DNA of 64,000 nt from an uncultured Alphaproteobacteria bacterium. Its GTDB lineage: Bacteria; Pseudomonadota; Alphaproteobacteria; Geminicoccales; Geminicoccaceae. Of this stretch, positions 51,657-61,982 are shown piece by piece (within the stretch, counting starts at the first letter, position 1; each line of letters opens with the position of its first letter). The notes below the pieces were generated by a model that saw nothing but the letters and a program-made list of their open reading frames with translations, ran no database searches and was not told the DNA's origin. Location: the NCBI GenBank assembly GCA_937995535.1, contig CALKJU010000039.1, positions 48,176 through 112,175 of the forward strand, given 5' to 3'. The position numbers and the translations under genes are program-made.

Positions 51657-53131
51657 CCAGTGAGCTGACGCGGCTGACCCTCTCCGGTGCCCTGGAGCGC
51701 CTGTCCCGCCGCGAGCTCTCGGCGGTCGAACTGACCGCTGCCCATCTCGACGCGATGGCAGCGGCTCGGGAGCTGAACGCGTTCATCACCGAGACGCCGG
51801 ACTGCGCCCTGGCCATGGCCGAGGCGTCGGATGCCCGGCGGGCCCGTGGCGAGGTCGGGCCGCTCGACGGGATCCCCTTGGCGGTCAAGGACCTGTTCTG
51901 CACGTCGGATGTCCTCACGACCGCGGGGTCGCGGATTCTCGACGGTTTCCGCCCACCTTACGAATCGACCGTCACGGCGCGGCTGTGGCAGGCCGGTGCG
52001 GTGTGCCTCGGCAAGACGAACCTCGACGAGTTCGCGATGGGCTCGTCGAACATGACCTCGGCATTCGGACCGGTCCGCAATCCCTGGACACGGCCGGGTG
52101 AGAACGAGGCGCTGGTGCCCGGCGGCAGCTCGGGCGGTTCGGCGGCGGCGGTCGCGGCGCGGCTCTGCCTCGGCGCCACTGGGACCGACACCGGTGGCTC
52201 GATCCGCCAGCCGGCAGCGTTCACGGGCACGGTCGGTCTCAAGCCCACCTATGGCCGCTGCTCGCGCTGGGGCATCGTCGCCTTCGCGAGCTCGCTCGAT
52301 CAGGCCGGGCCGATGGCGCGCACCGTCCGCGACTGCGCCCTGCTGCTCGAGGTCATAGCCGGGTACGATCCAAAGGACAGCACCAGCGCAGATCTGCCGG
52401 TGCCGCGGTTCTCCGCGGCGGTCGGCCGGAGCCTCGCGGGTCTGCGGATCGGGGTGCCACGCGAGTACCGCGTCGACGGCATGCCGGACGAGATCGAGAG
52501 ACTTTGGCAGGCCGGTGCGGCTTGGCTGCGCGACGCCGGCTGCGAGCTCGTCGAGATCTCCCTGCCGCACACGCGCTATGCGCTGCCGACCTACTACATC
52601 ATCGCGCCGGCCGAGGCCTCCTCGAACCTCGCCCGCTACGACGGCATGCGCTACGGGCTGCGCGTCCAAGGCGACAGCCTGACGGACACCTACATGGCGA
52701 CGCGCGGCGAGGGATTCGGCGCGGAGGTCAAGCGCCGGGTCCTGATCGGGACCTACGTTCTCTCGGCCGGCTACTATGATGCCTATTACCTGAAGGCACA
52801 GCGCGTGCGCCGCCGGATCGCCGACGATTTCACGCAGGGCTTCGAGCATTGCGATGCGATCCTCACCCCGACGGCGCCCTCGGCCGCGTTCCGCGCCGGC
52901 GAGAAGATGGACGATCCGGTTGCGATGTATCTCAACGACGTCTTCACCGTTCCGGTCAACCTCGCCGGCCTCCCGGCGATCTCCGTGCCGGCCGGGCTGT
53001 CCGACGACGGCCTGCCGCTCGGCCTGCAGGTGATCGGCCGACCCTGGGATGAGGAGACGGTCTTCGCCGTTGCCGCCGCTCTGGAGTCTGCGGCCGCGTT
53101 CGACCACCTGCCCTACGGGCTGGAGGCCTGA
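51653..53131 (+). CDS. gatA: Aspartyl/glutamyl-tRNA(Asn/Gln) amidotransferase subunit A
   Basis: 492 residues. Amidase-signature enzyme that releases ammonia from glutamine. Catalytic Lys in [14 protein letters not shown] near residue 79, cis-Ser in [17 protein letters not shown] near 155 and nucleophile Ser in [15 protein letters not shown] near 180. Complete and normal length. Coupled to gatC; gatB begins 4 bp after its stop. Confidence 0.97.
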   Translation: MTSELTRLTLSGALERLSRRELSAVELTAAHLDAMAAARELNAFITETPDCALAMAEASDARRARGEVGPLDGIPLAVKDLFCTSDVLTTAGSRILDGFRPPYESTVTARLWQAGAVCLGKTNLDEFAMGSSNMTSAFGPVRNPWTRPGENEALVPGGSSGGSAAAVAARLCLGATGTDTGGSIRQPAAFTGTVGLKPTYGRCSRWGIVAFASSLDQAGPMARTVRDCALLLEVIAGYDPKDSTSADLPVPRFSAAVGRSLAGLRIGVPREYRVDGMPDEIERLWQAGAAWLRDAGCELVEISLPHTRYALPTYYIIAPAEASSNLARYDGMRYGLRVQGDSLTDTYMATRGEGFGAEVKRRVLIGTYVLSAGYYDAYYLKAQRVRRRIADDFTQGFEHCDAILTPTAPSAAFRAGEKMDDPVAMYLNDVFTVPVNLAGLPAISVPAGLSDDGLPLGLQVIGRPWDEETVFAVAAALESAAAFDHLPYGLEA

Positions 53132-53135
53132 GACG

Positions 53136-54590
53136 ATGGGCTGGATCGTCGAAGGCAGTACCGGCCGCTGGGAGATCGTCGTCGGCCTCGAGGTGCATGC
53201 GCAGGTGATCTCGCGGGCCAAGCTGTTCTCGGGTGCCTCGACCGAGTTCGGCGCCGCGCCCAACCATCAAGTCTCGCCCGTCGACGCCGGGATGCCCGGC
53301 ATGCTGCCGGTTCTCAACCGGTACTGTGTCGAGCAGGCGGTGCGCACCGGCCTCGGCCTCGAGGCGCAGATCAACACCTACTCGGTCTTTGAGCGGAAGA
53401 ACTACTTCTACCCCGACCTGCCGACCGGCTATCAGATCTCGCAGTACCAACATCCGATCGTCGGCAAGGGCCGCGTGCTGATCGACCTGCCCGACGGGCG
53501 CACCCGCGCGATCGGCATCACCCGCCTGCACCTCGAGCAGGATGCCGGCAAGTCGTTGCACGATCAGCACGACGCGGCGACGCTGATCGACCTCAACCGC
53601 TGCGGCGTGGCGCTCATGGAGATCGTCTCCGAGCCCGACATCCGCGCGCCCGAGGAGGCCGTCCTCTATCTGCGCAAGCTGCGCTCGATCCTGCGCTATC
53701 TCGGGACGTGCGACGGCAACATGGAGGAGGGCAGCCTGCGCTGCGACGCCAACGTGTCGGTCCGCCGCGAGGGCAGCGACGCGCTCGGAACGCGCTGCGA
53801 GATCAAGAATGTCAACTCGATGCGCTTCGTGGCCAAGGCGATCGAGTACGAGGCGCGGCGCCAGGTCGAGCTGCTGGAGGCGGGCGGCCGCGTCGAGCAG
53901 GAAACGCGTCTGTTCGATGCGGTGCGCGGCGAGACCCGGTCGATGCGCAACAAGGAGGAGGCGCACGACTACCGCTATTTCCCCGATCCCGACCTGCTCC
54001 CGCTGGTACTCGACGAGGCGCTGATCGAGCGCCTCCGCGCCGAGCTGCCGGAACTGCCGGACGCGAAGCGGCAGCGGTTCGAGCGCGAGTACGGGCTCTC
54101 CGTCTACGATGCCGGGGTGCTGGTCGCGGAGCAGGCCACAGCCGACTATTTCGAGGCCGCGACGCGTGGCCGGGATGCCAAGCAGACGGCCAACTGGGTC
54201 ATCAACGAACTGTTCGGGATGCTCGGCAAGGCGGGCCTGCCACTGGAATCGAGCCCGGTCACGCCAGCCCAGCTCGGCAGCCTGATCGATCTCGTCAACG
54301 CCGGCACGATCTCCGGAAGGATCGCCAAGGACGTGTTCGCGATCATGTTCGAGACCGGTGACGATCCGGGCTCGATCGTCGAGGCGCGCGGGCTGCGTCA
54401 GGTGACCGACATGAGCGCCATCGAGCCGATCGTCGACCGGCTGATCGCCGAGAATCCAGGACAGGTCGAGACTGTCCGGAAGAATCCGAAGGTCGCCGGG
54501 TGGTTCACCGGACAGGTCATGAAGGCCACGGGCGGCAAGGCGAACCCGCAGCTGGTCAACGAGCTGGTGGCGCGAAAGCTCGGGCTGTGA
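53136..54590 (+). CDS. gatB: Aspartyl/glutamyl-tRNA(Asn/Gln) amidotransferase subunit B
   Basis: 484 residues from ATG 53136 ([20 protein letters not shown]), with GGAGG 8-9 bp upstream. Kinase-like domain activating the Glu/Asp-t[22 protein letters not shown] near residue 18, [17 protein letters not shown] near 88, [13 protein letters not shown] near 198; the C-terminal helical and YqeY-like domain ends [19 protein letters not shown]. Overlaps the next gene by GTGA. Confidence 0.97.
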   Translation: MGWIVEGSTGRWEIVVGLEVHAQVISRAKLFSGASTEFGAAPNHQVSPVDAGMPGMLPVLNRYCVEQAVRTGLGLEAQINTYSVFERKNYFYPDLPTGYQISQYQHPIVGKGRVLIDLPDGRTRAIGITRLHLEQDAGKSLHDQHDAATLIDLNRCGVALMEIVSEPDIRAPEEAVLYLRKLRSILRYLGTCDGNMEEGSLRCDANVSVRREGSDALGTRCEIKNVNSMRFVAKAIEYEARRQVELLEAGGRVEQETRLFDAVRGETRSMRNKEEAHDYRYFPDPDLLPLVLDEALIERLRAELPELPDAKRQRFEREYGLSVYDAGVLVAEQATADYFEAATRGRDAKQTANWVINELFGMLGKAGLPLESSPVTPAQLGSLIDLVNAGTISGRIAKDVFAIMFETGDDPGSIVEARGLRQVTDMSAIEPIVDRLIAENPGQVETVRKNPKVAGWFTGQVMKATGGKANPQLVNELVARKLGL

Positions 54591-55036
54591 CGCGCGCGCT
54601 GAGCCTCGTCGCCTTCGCGGTCTTCGTCACGGCGAACGCGGCGGGGCGGGAGGCGGGCCCGACGGAGGCTTTCCTGGTCGTGACGAGCGCGGGCGTGGTT
54701 CAGCTCGAGCTGGAGCTCGCCGACGACCCTGCGGAGCGGGCTAAGGGGCTGATGTTCCGTCACGCGCTGGCGCCGCGCAGTGGAATGCTGTTCGACTTCG
54801 GGACAACCGGGCCGATCACGATGTGGATGAAGAACACCTTCATCCCGTTGGACATGCTGTTCATCGACGAGGACGGGCGGATTGTCGCCATCGCGCGCGA
54901 GACCGTGCCGGAATCGCTGGACACGATTTCGGTGCGTGAGCCGGTCCGGGCGGTGATCGAGATCGCCGGCGGCAGCGCCGCCGCGCTCGGGATCGCCGAG
55001 GGAGATCTCGTCGCCCGCCCGCTGTTCCCGGACTGA
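54587..55036 (+). CDS. DUF192-family secreted protein
   Basis: 149 residues from GTG 54587, coupled to gatB. N-terminal signal peptide ([20 protein letters not shown]). The DUF192 core is clear: [23 protein letters not shown] near residue 50 and [22 protein letters not shown] near 80, ending in [19 protein letters not shown]. Molecular role of the family is unknown. Convergent with the aminotransferase gene, 2 bp apart. Confidence 0.9.
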   Translation: MTRALSLVAFAVFVTANAAGREAGPTEAFLVVTSAGVVQLELELADDPAERAKGLMFRHALAPRSGMLFDFGTTGPITMWMKNTFIPLDMLFIDEDGRIVAIARETVPESLDTISVREPVRAVIEIAGGSAAALGIAEGDLVARPLFPD

Positions 55037-55038
55037 CC

Positions 55039-56277
<1,239 letters not shown>

Positions 56278-56727
56278 TTAAAGGCTGGCCGCCGTCGAGA
56301 CAACGCAGCGGCTGCGGTCCGCGGCGCGTGCCTGACCGTCGAGGCGCGCGACGCGCTCGTAGAGCCGCCGGCCCCGCGTCGCCAGCGCGGCGAGCGGCGC
56401 GGACACCGGGACCGGGGCCCGTGCGCTCCCCTCTTGGTGAAGCTCGGCGCCGCCCAGGCGGTAGCCCGGGGCGTGGGCCTCGTGCCGCGACAGCTCGCCG
56501 GCGTGAACCGCTTCCCGCGCGATGAGCCAGGCGAGACAGTAGCCTAGGCAGGCGCTGAGTTGTGCGAGCTCGCGCGCCTCTGTCAGCACCGCCAGCTCAG
56601 GCGATGCGGCGATCGGTCGATCGCTGCGCAGCTCGAGATAGGCTCGCAGGTCGAGCGCGAGGGCGATCGACTCGTCGAGCAGGGAACTGATGCGGAGCAG
56701 GTTAGGCGCAACGGGGCCTGCGCTCAT
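56278..56727 (-). CDS. DUF1465-family protein
   Basis: 149 residues, helical and soluble. The block LAQLSACLGYCLAWLIAREAVHAGELS near residues 53-80 is the DUF1465 signature; an upstream helix carries SLLDESIALALDLRAYLELR. Restricted to alphaproteobacteria as far as I know; function unclear. It follows the transglycosylase gene on the same strand with an 82-bp gap. Confidence 0.82.
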   Translation of the reverse strand: MSAGPVAPNLLRISSLLDESIALALDLRAYLELRSDRPIAASPELAVLTEARELAQLSACLGYCLAWLIAREAVHAGELSRHEAHAPGYRLGGAELHQEGSARAPVPVSAPLAALATRGRRLYERVARLDGQARAADRSRCVVSTAASL

Positions 56728-56809
56728 GGCGATGCCGCACCCCTCGGCACTGGGGGTGCCCTTTTCTGGTTATCGAACGATCGTAAAGCCATCCTGACAG
56801 ATGTTCTGG

Positions 56810-57598
56810 TCACCCGTCCAGCCCGGCCTGTTCTGCCGCGGCACCAACCCGTTTCGGCAGGCGCTTGATGTGTCGCGCAAGGTCCAGGGGGCGGGCGGGT
56901 CGATGGGTCCACAATGACGGTCCGACCCGCACCGGCGTCAGCCGCCAGCGCGGCGTGGCCCACGCGAACGGCGTGCCGTCCTTGGCCTCGGCGACTGACG
57001 CCGGCTCCTGCGCCACGCGCGGGCGCAGGACGCGCAGCCCCGCACGCCGCTCGTCGGCTCGAGCGATCGCGATTCCCCTCGGAGCGTCCGTCCACCGGGC
57101 GAACACCCGCCCCCTGTAGTCCTCGCCGCGCACCGGATCCGCGGAGTGATAGCGCGCCACGGCCTTTTCCCACGAGCCGGTCTCCGCCCGCAGCGCCGAC
57201 AGGAAGCGCGCCCCGTACTCGACATTCCGCTCCGGATCGAACGCGGCCTCCAGGCTCGGGAAGGCGTCCGGATGATGCAGCAGGTTGACCTGCATGCAGC
57301 CCACGTCGATGTTGCGCCGTCCCTCGGCCTGCAGCTCGCGCACCTTCGCCAGTGCGGCCGCCTTGTCCTCGGCATAGTGCGAGAAGTCGATCCCTGAGGC
57401 GATCGCCCACGGCCAGGGGCCGAACCGTCCGGTCGTTCGGTCGTGGCGACCGGACTCGGTCAGCGCGATGGCGCGCAGAAGCCCCTCGGGCACGCCGAAC
57501 CGGCGCTCCATCCGAGCGGCAATCGTCTCGCAGTCGGCCGCGATGGCCGCACCGCCAGAGGCGGCGAGCGAGATGACGACAGCCAGAACGCGCCACAT
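56810..57598 (-). CDS. Lytic transglycosylase, SLT domain
   Basis: 262 residues. Signal peptide MWRVLAVVISLAASGGAAIA, then a Slt-type domain: PEGLLRAIALTESGRHD near residue 37 has the catalytic Glu, WAIASGIDFSHYAEDKAAAL, NIDVGCMQVNLLHH near 96 and NVEYGARFLSALRAETGSWEKAVARYHSADP near 125. It cleaves the peptidoglycan glycan strand in the periplasm. The C-terminal 90 residues are basic and variable. Confidence 0.88.
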   Translation of the reverse strand: MWRVLAVVISLAASGGAAIAADCETIAARMERRFGVPEGLLRAIALTESGRHDRTTGRFGPWPWAIASGIDFSHYAEDKAAALAKVRELQAEGRRNIDVGCMQVNLLHHPDAFPSLEAAFDPERNVEYGARFLSALRAETGSWEKAVARYHSADPVRGEDYRGRVFARWTDAPRGIAIARADERRAGLRVLRPRVAQEPASVAEAKDGTPFAWATPRWRLTPVRVGPSLWTHRPARPLDLARHIKRLPKRVGAAAEQAGLDG

Positions 57599-57649
57599 GG
57601 CGCCGTTCTCGCACCGCGGGCTTAACCAAGGCCTAAGGGTGGCCGTCAG

Positions 57650-58522
57650 TCATGCGCGCAGCGCGGTGCGGCGTGCCGCCATACCGATCTCGCGAGCGAC
57701 TTCGGCCAGCTCGCCGGCCAGCATCCGGACGACCCCGGGAATGCCACCATATTCCGCCAGAGGCTCGTAGCTGGCCTCGTCCATGAACAGAGAGCGCCGG
57801 AACTCAACCTGCAGGGCGCTGACGCCCCGCCACGGGCGCCCGTGGTACTTCGTGATGAAGCCGCCCGCGTAAGGGCTGTTGCGGCCAACCGTGAGGCCCG
57901 CCGCTCTGAGCACGCTGACCGCCCGCTGCATGACGACCGGATCGGCCGCATAGCCGAACCGGTCGCCCAAGGCGACGTCGATCGCACCCCGTCCGCGACC
58001 CGTGAGCATCGACGGCATCGAATGCAGGTCGAGGAGAATGGCGGCACCGAACATGGCCACCCGCTCGCCCAACAGAACCGCAAGCTGTCGGTGATAGGGC
58101 GCATGCGCGAGGCTCAGCCGCTGATCGACGACCGATACCGGCAGATGCCCACGATAAAGGCTGACTGTGCCCAGCCGGCTCGGAATGACACCGAGGCCGG
58201 CGCGCACCTTGGCGCTCAGCCGGCGTGCTGTCCCGACATCCGGCACGAGGTCGGGATCGAGCTCCTCCGGGTGGCGGTTCAGATCGACATAGGCTCGCGG
58301 CAGCAGGGCCGCGATCAGCACCGCGCCGGATCCGCAGGCATGTTCGGCGAGCTTGTCGGTGGGACCATCCTCCAGCGGACGGAGGGCAGCCGGTGCGACG
58401 CAGAGGCTGGCGACGAGCTCAGGCGGATACACGCGTCCACTGTGCGGCGAGGACAGCACCACCGGCGACACATCGGCCGTCGGCGTGGTCAGGCGGAACG
58501 GCAGATGCGAACGCTCGCTCAT
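57650..58522 (-). CDS. N-formylglutamate amidohydrolase
   Basis: 290 residues from ATG 58522 (MSERSHLPFRLTTPTADVSP). FGase family: VVLSSPHSGRVYPPELVASL near residue 20, EDGPTDKLAEHA near 52, AYVDLNRHPEELDPDL near 78, AILLDLHSMPSML near 160 and the C-terminal ALQVEFRRSLFMDE near 235. These carry the acidic and His residues of the zinc-amidohydrolase site. Hydrolyses N-formylglutamate in histidine breakdown; no hut genes are nearby. Confidence 0.88.
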   Translation of the reverse strand: MSERSHLPFRLTTPTADVSPVVLSSPHSGRVYPPELVASLCVAPAALRPLEDGPTDKLAEHACGSGAVLIAALLPRAYVDLNRHPEELDPDLVPDVGTARRLSAKVRAGLGVIPSRLGTVSLYRGHLPVSVVDQRLSLAHAPYHRQLAVLLGERVAMFGAAILLDLHSMPSMLTGRGRGAIDVALGDRFGYAADPVVMQRAVSVLRAAGLTVGRNSPYAGGFITKYHGRPWRGVSALQVEFRRSLFMDEASYEPLAEYGGIPGVVRMLAGELAEVAREIGMAARRTALRA

Positions 58523-58623
58523 CGATCACCACGCTAGGCACCGATGCGGAGAGATCACATCCGCTGTGCCTCCGACAAGTCCCGCGCGGGTTCGCCGCAG
58601 CCGGCCGGCCTTGGACAACCGCC

Positions 58624-58652
58624 TTGCGTGGCCGCGCGCCCTTGCCTAAGTA
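58624..58652 (+). promoter_or_regulatory. Promoter of tRNA-Val
   Basis: TTGCGT (58624-58629), exactly 17 bp, TAAGTA (58647-58652). Start of transcription would fall at about 58659, just ahead of the tRNA 5' end at 58662. Confidence 0.5.
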
Positions 58653-58661
58653 GCGGTCGTC

Positions 58662-58736
58662 GGGCGCGTAGCTCAGCGGGAGAGCACTACGTTGACATCG
58701 TAGGGGTCACTGGTTCAATCCCAGTCGCGCCCACCA
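58662..58736 (+). tRNA. tRNA-Val (anticodon GAC)
   Basis: Complete cloverleaf: acceptor GGGCGCG/CGCGCCC, D arm GCTCAGCGGGAGAGC, anticodon stem CTACG/CGTAG with loop TTGACAT (anticodon GAC, reading GUC/GUU), T stem CTGGG-like pairing around TTCAATC, discriminator A and encoded CCA at 58734-58736. Sits directly next to the phage-like region. Confidence 0.97.
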
Positions 58737-58849
58737 CCCCTCACACGTACCGCAGCGCCCGGCACGGCGCCGCTCTTTGCTCATCATCCGTTAATCCGTC
58801 TGCGGTAGCTTGACCGTCGAGCCCGCTACGAGACGCGTCGTCCTTCGCG

Positions 58850-58942
58850 GATTGCGGTCGCCTCGGCCGGCTCTTGTCCTCCCTGACGTTGTGATGCCTC
58901 CCTCAGCTGCGGGCACCGGCGTGCCGGTGCCCGCTCTTTCTT
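58850..58942 (+). ncRNA. Candidate small RNA with two CCUCCCU motifs and intrinsic terminator
   Basis: Between tRNA-Val and the repressor gene, the + strand carries CCTCCCT at 58878-58884 and 58897-58903 followed by a strong terminator at 58909-58942. C-rich anti-Shine-Dalgarno loops of this kind occur in alphaproteobacterial 'cuckoo' small RNAs. No separate promoter is evident, so it may be the 3' trailer of the tRNA-Val transcript. Start coordinate is arbitrary. Confidence 0.35.
58909..58942 (+). terminator. Strong intrinsic terminator
   Basis: GCGGGCACCGGC / GCCGGTGCCCGC, 12-bp perfect stem around GT, followed by TCTTTCTT. It would stop transcription coming from tRNA-Val and isolate the phage-like region. 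The short loop probably opens to four bases in practice. Confidence 0.8.
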
Positions 58943-58951
58943 CGCTCACGC

Positions 58952-59587
58952 CTATTGGCTGAGCCACACGATCCGGCCCATCCAGGCGATCTCGGCGGCG
59001 GCGAAGGTCCGGTCCGGCTCCCGCCCGGTCACGTCGCCGACGGTGAGCCGGGGGCCGGCGCGGCGAACCACGGTGCCGATCAGCAGGCTCCCTTGGCGCA
59101 GGCGCAGCAGCATGCGGTCGCCGCGCCGGATCCCGCTGCCGGGCGAGACGACGAGCGTGTCACCGCGCCGGAACATCGGCGGGGCGACGTCGACATCCAG
59201 CTCGACGAGATAGGCATGCCGATCATCGGTGAGGGTGACCTCGACCTCCTCCCAGGCGTTGCCGACCGGGAAGCCTGCGCTGTCGAGCACATCCTCGCTG
59301 GCGAGCCGTGACCAGGGCAGACAGCGCAGCCGCGGCCCGCCCACGGCCGCCGCCGCCGGCCCGTACATCAGGCTGACGAAGTCGGCCATGGTGGTCTGGG
59401 TGGCGGCGAGCACCTTCGAGAGGCTCTCGGTGCTCGGCCAGCGCGGTTTGCCCTCGCCGGTGGTACGCTTGCTCTTGTTGAAGGTCGTCGGATCGAGGCC
59501 GGCCCGCCGCGCGAGGCCCGAGGTGGAGTAGCCGTGCTTGGCGGCGAGCAGGTCGATCGCGTTCCACACGTCCTTGTGTGTGAGCAT
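58952..59587 (-). CDS. Phage-repressor-like HTH protein with inactive S24-type domain
   Basis: 211 residues. N-terminal helix-turn-helix (NAIDLLAAKHGYSTSGLARRAGLDPTTFNKSKR, residues 10-42; WPSTESLSKVLAATQTTMADF 48-69). The C-terminal half follows the LexA/CI S24 fold (MFRRGDTLVVSPGSGIRRGDRMLLRLRQGSLLIGTVVRR), but the catalytic Ser-Met is replaced (DVDVAPPMF) and the catalytic Lys is not seen, so self-cleavage is unlikely. Such HTH-S24 proteins occur both in prophages and as core alphaproteobacterial regulators. Faces away from the head genes across a possible operator region. Confidence 0.8.
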   Translation of the reverse strand: MLTHKDVWNAIDLLAAKHGYSTSGLARRAGLDPTTFNKSKRTTGEGKPRWPSTESLSKVLAATQTTMADFVSLMYGPAAAAVGGPRLRCLPWSRLASEDVLDSAGFPVGNAWEEVEVTLTDDRHAYLVELDVDVAPPMFRRGDTLVVSPGSGIRRGDRMLLRLRQGSLLIGTVVRRAGPRLTVGDVTGREPDRTFAAAEIAWMGRIVWLSQ

Positions 59588-59617
59588 TGACCGCCCTCCC
59601 CGGGCGTCCGGCCCGAG

Positions 59618-59662
59618 CTAGGAAGATTATCTTGACTCCTTCGCAAGCTGTCACTAGGAAGA
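59618..59662. promoter_or_regulatory. Possible operator repeats and promoter between repressor and head genes
   Basis: CTAGGAAGA occurs twice as a direct repeat (59618-59626 and 59654-59662); the first copy also contains the palindrome AAGAT-T-ATCTT (59623-59633). A TTGACT at 59632 followed 17 bp later by TAGGAA could be a rightward promoter overlapped by the second repeat. This is the expected place for repressor binding. Confidence 0.4.
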
Positions 59663-59704
59663 GATACCTGGACACTCGACCCTAGCCGGAGGGATCGAGC
59701 AGCC

Positions 59705-60133
59705 GTGCAGATCGGCGCGCGTCGAGCGATCGTCGTGTTCGAACACCGCGCCGCACGCGGCCCGCTTCGCTGGCTCACGCCGGGCTTCCGCCACTGCTTC
59801 TGCCTGCTCGACGTCGCCCACACCGGCTGGCTCCTGTGCGACCCTCTGAAAGGCTCGTTGCGCCTGGACATGCTGCCGGCGGTCGAGATCGGCGTCCTCG
59901 CCCGGCACTACCTCGGGACGGGACGGCACATCGCTGTGGGCCGTGCGCGCACCGTCACGGTGGAGCAACCGGGTTGGCCCACGGTGCTGACCTGCGTCGA
60001 GCTGGTCAAACGGGCCATCGGCCTCCGCACAGCGAAGATTTTCACGCCCCGGGGCCTGTTCCTGGAGCTCGGGCGGCAGCCTGGCTGGATCGTGGCGCGG
60101 CCGGGTTCGGCACTTGACTTCGAGCACGAATAG
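59705..60133 (+). CDS. Phage-associated protein with conserved Cys/His, possible papain-like hydrolase
   Basis: 142 residues from GTG 59705, preceded by GGAGGG-like sequence. LTPGFRHCFCLLDVAHTGW near residue 24 and TVLTCVELVKRAIGLRTAKI near 93 give a His, several Cys and the CVE..KR.LG motif that I recall from small proteins ahead of portal genes in alphaproteobacterial podovirus-like elements. A permuted NlpC/P60-like fold is possible (Cys in TCVEL) but not certain. No signal peptide. Confidence 0.62.
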   Translation: MQIGARRAIVVFEHRAARGPLRWLTPGFRHCFCLLDVAHTGWLLCDPLKGSLRLDMLPAVEIGVLARHYLGTGRHIAVGRARTVTVEQPGWPTVLTCVELVKRAIGLRTAKIFTPRGLFLELGRQPGWIVARPGSALDFEHE

Positions 60134-60148
60134 GACTATTGTCGGATC

Positions 60149-61690
60149 ATGGCTACTCAGTCCGCACCCCGAGACATATCCGCCGCCGAGCCGAGCGTCG
60201 CGCAGCTCCGGGCCGTCGCACGTCATGCGAGCGAGCGCCGCGCTCCCTGGGAGCGCTTGTGGCGCGAGTGCTACGCCTACGCGATGCCGTTGCGCGGCCA
60301 CGGTCTGGGGCCGGAGTTCGACCCGGCGAGCCGCGCCGTCGAGCGGATGTACGACGCCACCGCGGCCGACGCCGCGGAGCAGCTTGCCGCGAGCCTCCTC
60401 GCGCATCTGACGCCGCCATGGTCGCGCTGGTTCGCCCTGCGACCCGGCCCTGCGGTCATCGGCGATGCGGAGGCAGGCGCACTCGCCGAGCACCTCGACG
60501 AGGTCACCGAGCAGGTCCAGGGCCATTTCCACCGCTCGAACTTCGCGGTCGAGATGCACCAGTGCTTCCTCGACCTGGCGACGGTCGGCACGGCGGCGCT
60601 GACGTTCCAGGAGGCGCCGACGGGTTCTCCCTCGGCGTTCCGCTTCGCCGCGGTCCCCATGGCGGAGATGTTTCTCGACGACGAGCAGCTTGGCGCACCG
60701 GGCCGGGTGCTCCGACGCACCCGGCTGGCACCGTCCGCCCTGCGCGCGCTGTTCCCGGCCGCCGGCCCGATGGTCGACGCGCTTGCCCCCGCCGAACTCG
60801 AAGGGCTCGGCACGCTGGGCGTCGTCGAATGCGTCTGGCCGCTCGGCGGTCAGTTCGTCTATCGCGCGTTCCTCGAGCAGCCTCTGGCGGCCAGTGCCGA
60901 CGGCTGGCTCGCCAGCGGCACGTTCGACCAGTCGCCCTTCATCGTCTTCCGCTGGCTCAAGGGCGCCGGCGAGACCTATGGCCGGTCGCCGGTGATGACC
61001 GCGCTGCCCGACATCCGGACCGCGAACAAAGTCGTCGAGCTGGTCCTCAAGAACGCCTCGATCGCGGTTACCGGCATCTGGCTGGCCGACGACGACGGCG
61101 TCCTCAACCCGGCGAACATCCGCCTCACGCCCGGCAGCATCATCCCCAAGGCGCCGGGCTCCGCCGGTCTGACCCCGCTGCAGGCCCCGGGCCGGTTCGA
61201 CGTGTCCGAGCTCGTCCTGTCGGATCTGCGCGCACGGATCCGCCATACCTTGCTGGTCGACCGGCTGGCCCCCTTGGACGGGCCGCGCATGACCGCGACC
61301 GAGGTGGTGGAGCGTGCCGCCGAGACCGCCCGGCTGCTGGGCGCGGTGTTCGGCCGTCTGCAGGGCGAGCTGCTGACGCCGCTACTGATGCGCGCGCTGG
61401 CGATCCTGCGCCGCCGCGGCGTGATCGGGGAAGTCCGCCTCGACGGGCGGGTCGTCGACGTGCGCTGGCAGGCGCCGCTGGCCCGCGCACAGGCCCGCGA
61501 GGACGTGCGCGACACCATGCTCTGGCTCGACCAGGTGCAGCGGCTCGGGCCGCAAGCGGCAGGCGTTGTGAACGTCGCGGCGGCGGCGCGGTGGCTCGGG
61601 CGGACGCTCGGGGTACCGGGCGAGCTGATCGTCGACGATCCGCTCGCGACCGTGACGGCGCTGCTCGATGGCACGATCGATGCGCGCTGA
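60149..61690 (+). CDS. Phage head-tail connector (portal) protein, T7 gp8-like
   Basis: 513 residues. Matches the podoviral head-tail connector family: WERLWRECYAYAMPLRGHG near residue 35, YDATAADAAEQLAASLLAHLTPPWSRWF near 68, RWLKGAGETYGRSPVMTALPDI near 270 and ATEVVERAAETARLLGAVFGRLQGELLTPLL near 385. It forms the dodecameric DNA entry ring. The alternative frame through the same DNA is Arg-rich and is a shadow. Confidence 0.88.
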   Translation: MATQSAPRDISAAEPSVAQLRAVARHASERRAPWERLWRECYAYAMPLRGHGLGPEFDPASRAVERMYDATAADAAEQLAASLLAHLTPPWSRWFALRPGPAVIGDAEAGALAEHLDEVTEQVQGHFHRSNFAVEMHQCFLDLATVGTAALTFQEAPTGSPSAFRFAAVPMAEMFLDDEQLGAPGRVLRRTRLAPSALRALFPAAGPMVDALAPAELEGLGTLGVVECVWPLGGQFVYRAFLEQPLAASADGWLASGTFDQSPFIVFRWLKGAGETYGRSPVMTALPDIRTANKVVELVLKNASIAVTGIWLADDDGVLNPANIRLTPGSIIPKAPGSAGLTPLQAPGRFDVSELVLSDLRARIRHTLLVDRLAPLDGPRMTATEVVERAAETARLLGAVFGRLQGELLTPLLMRALAILRRRGVIGEVRLDGRVVDVRWQAPLARAQAREDVRDTMLWLDQVQRLGPQAAGVVNVAAAARWLGRTLGVPGELIVDDPLATVTALLDGTIDAR

Positions 61691-61982
61691 TCCGGGCGAG
61701 CCAGGCTGGCCATGGAACGACGCAGGCGACACGCCCGCGTCCGGACGTGACATGAGCGAGGTCTACCGGCGCTGCTTCGCGGGTCCGACCGGCCGACTCG
61801 TGCTCGACCACCTCCGCAAACTGTTCCTGCTGCGGCGTGTGGCGCCCACCGCGAGTGACGCCGAGCTACGGCATGTCGAGGGCCAGCGGACGGCCGTCGC
61901 CTGGATCCTCGCCATGGCCGGCAGCGGCGACGCCCTTGATCAGGGCCCCGACGGGCCCACAACCGAACGGACAGCTCCATGA
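61680..61982 (+). CDS. Bbp19-like phage protein
   Basis: 100 residues from ATG 61680, overlapping the portal stop by 11 bp. The core MSEVYRRCFAGPTGRLVLDHLRKLFLL and EGQRTAVAWILAMAG fits the small Bbp19 family named from Bordetella podovirus BPP-1, found next to portal genes. Role in head assembly unknown. Ends in ATGA overlap with the scaffold gene. Confidence 0.72.
   Translation: MRADPGEPGWPWNDAGDTPASGRDMSEVYRRCFAGPTGRLVLDHLRKLFLLRRVAPTASDAELRHVEGQRTAVAWILAMAGSGDALDQGPDGPTTERTAP

Noticed and set aside
60139..61755. 538-residue plus-strand frame over the portal gene
   Set aside because: Arg/Gly-rich +1 frame of a gene with clear portal motifs.
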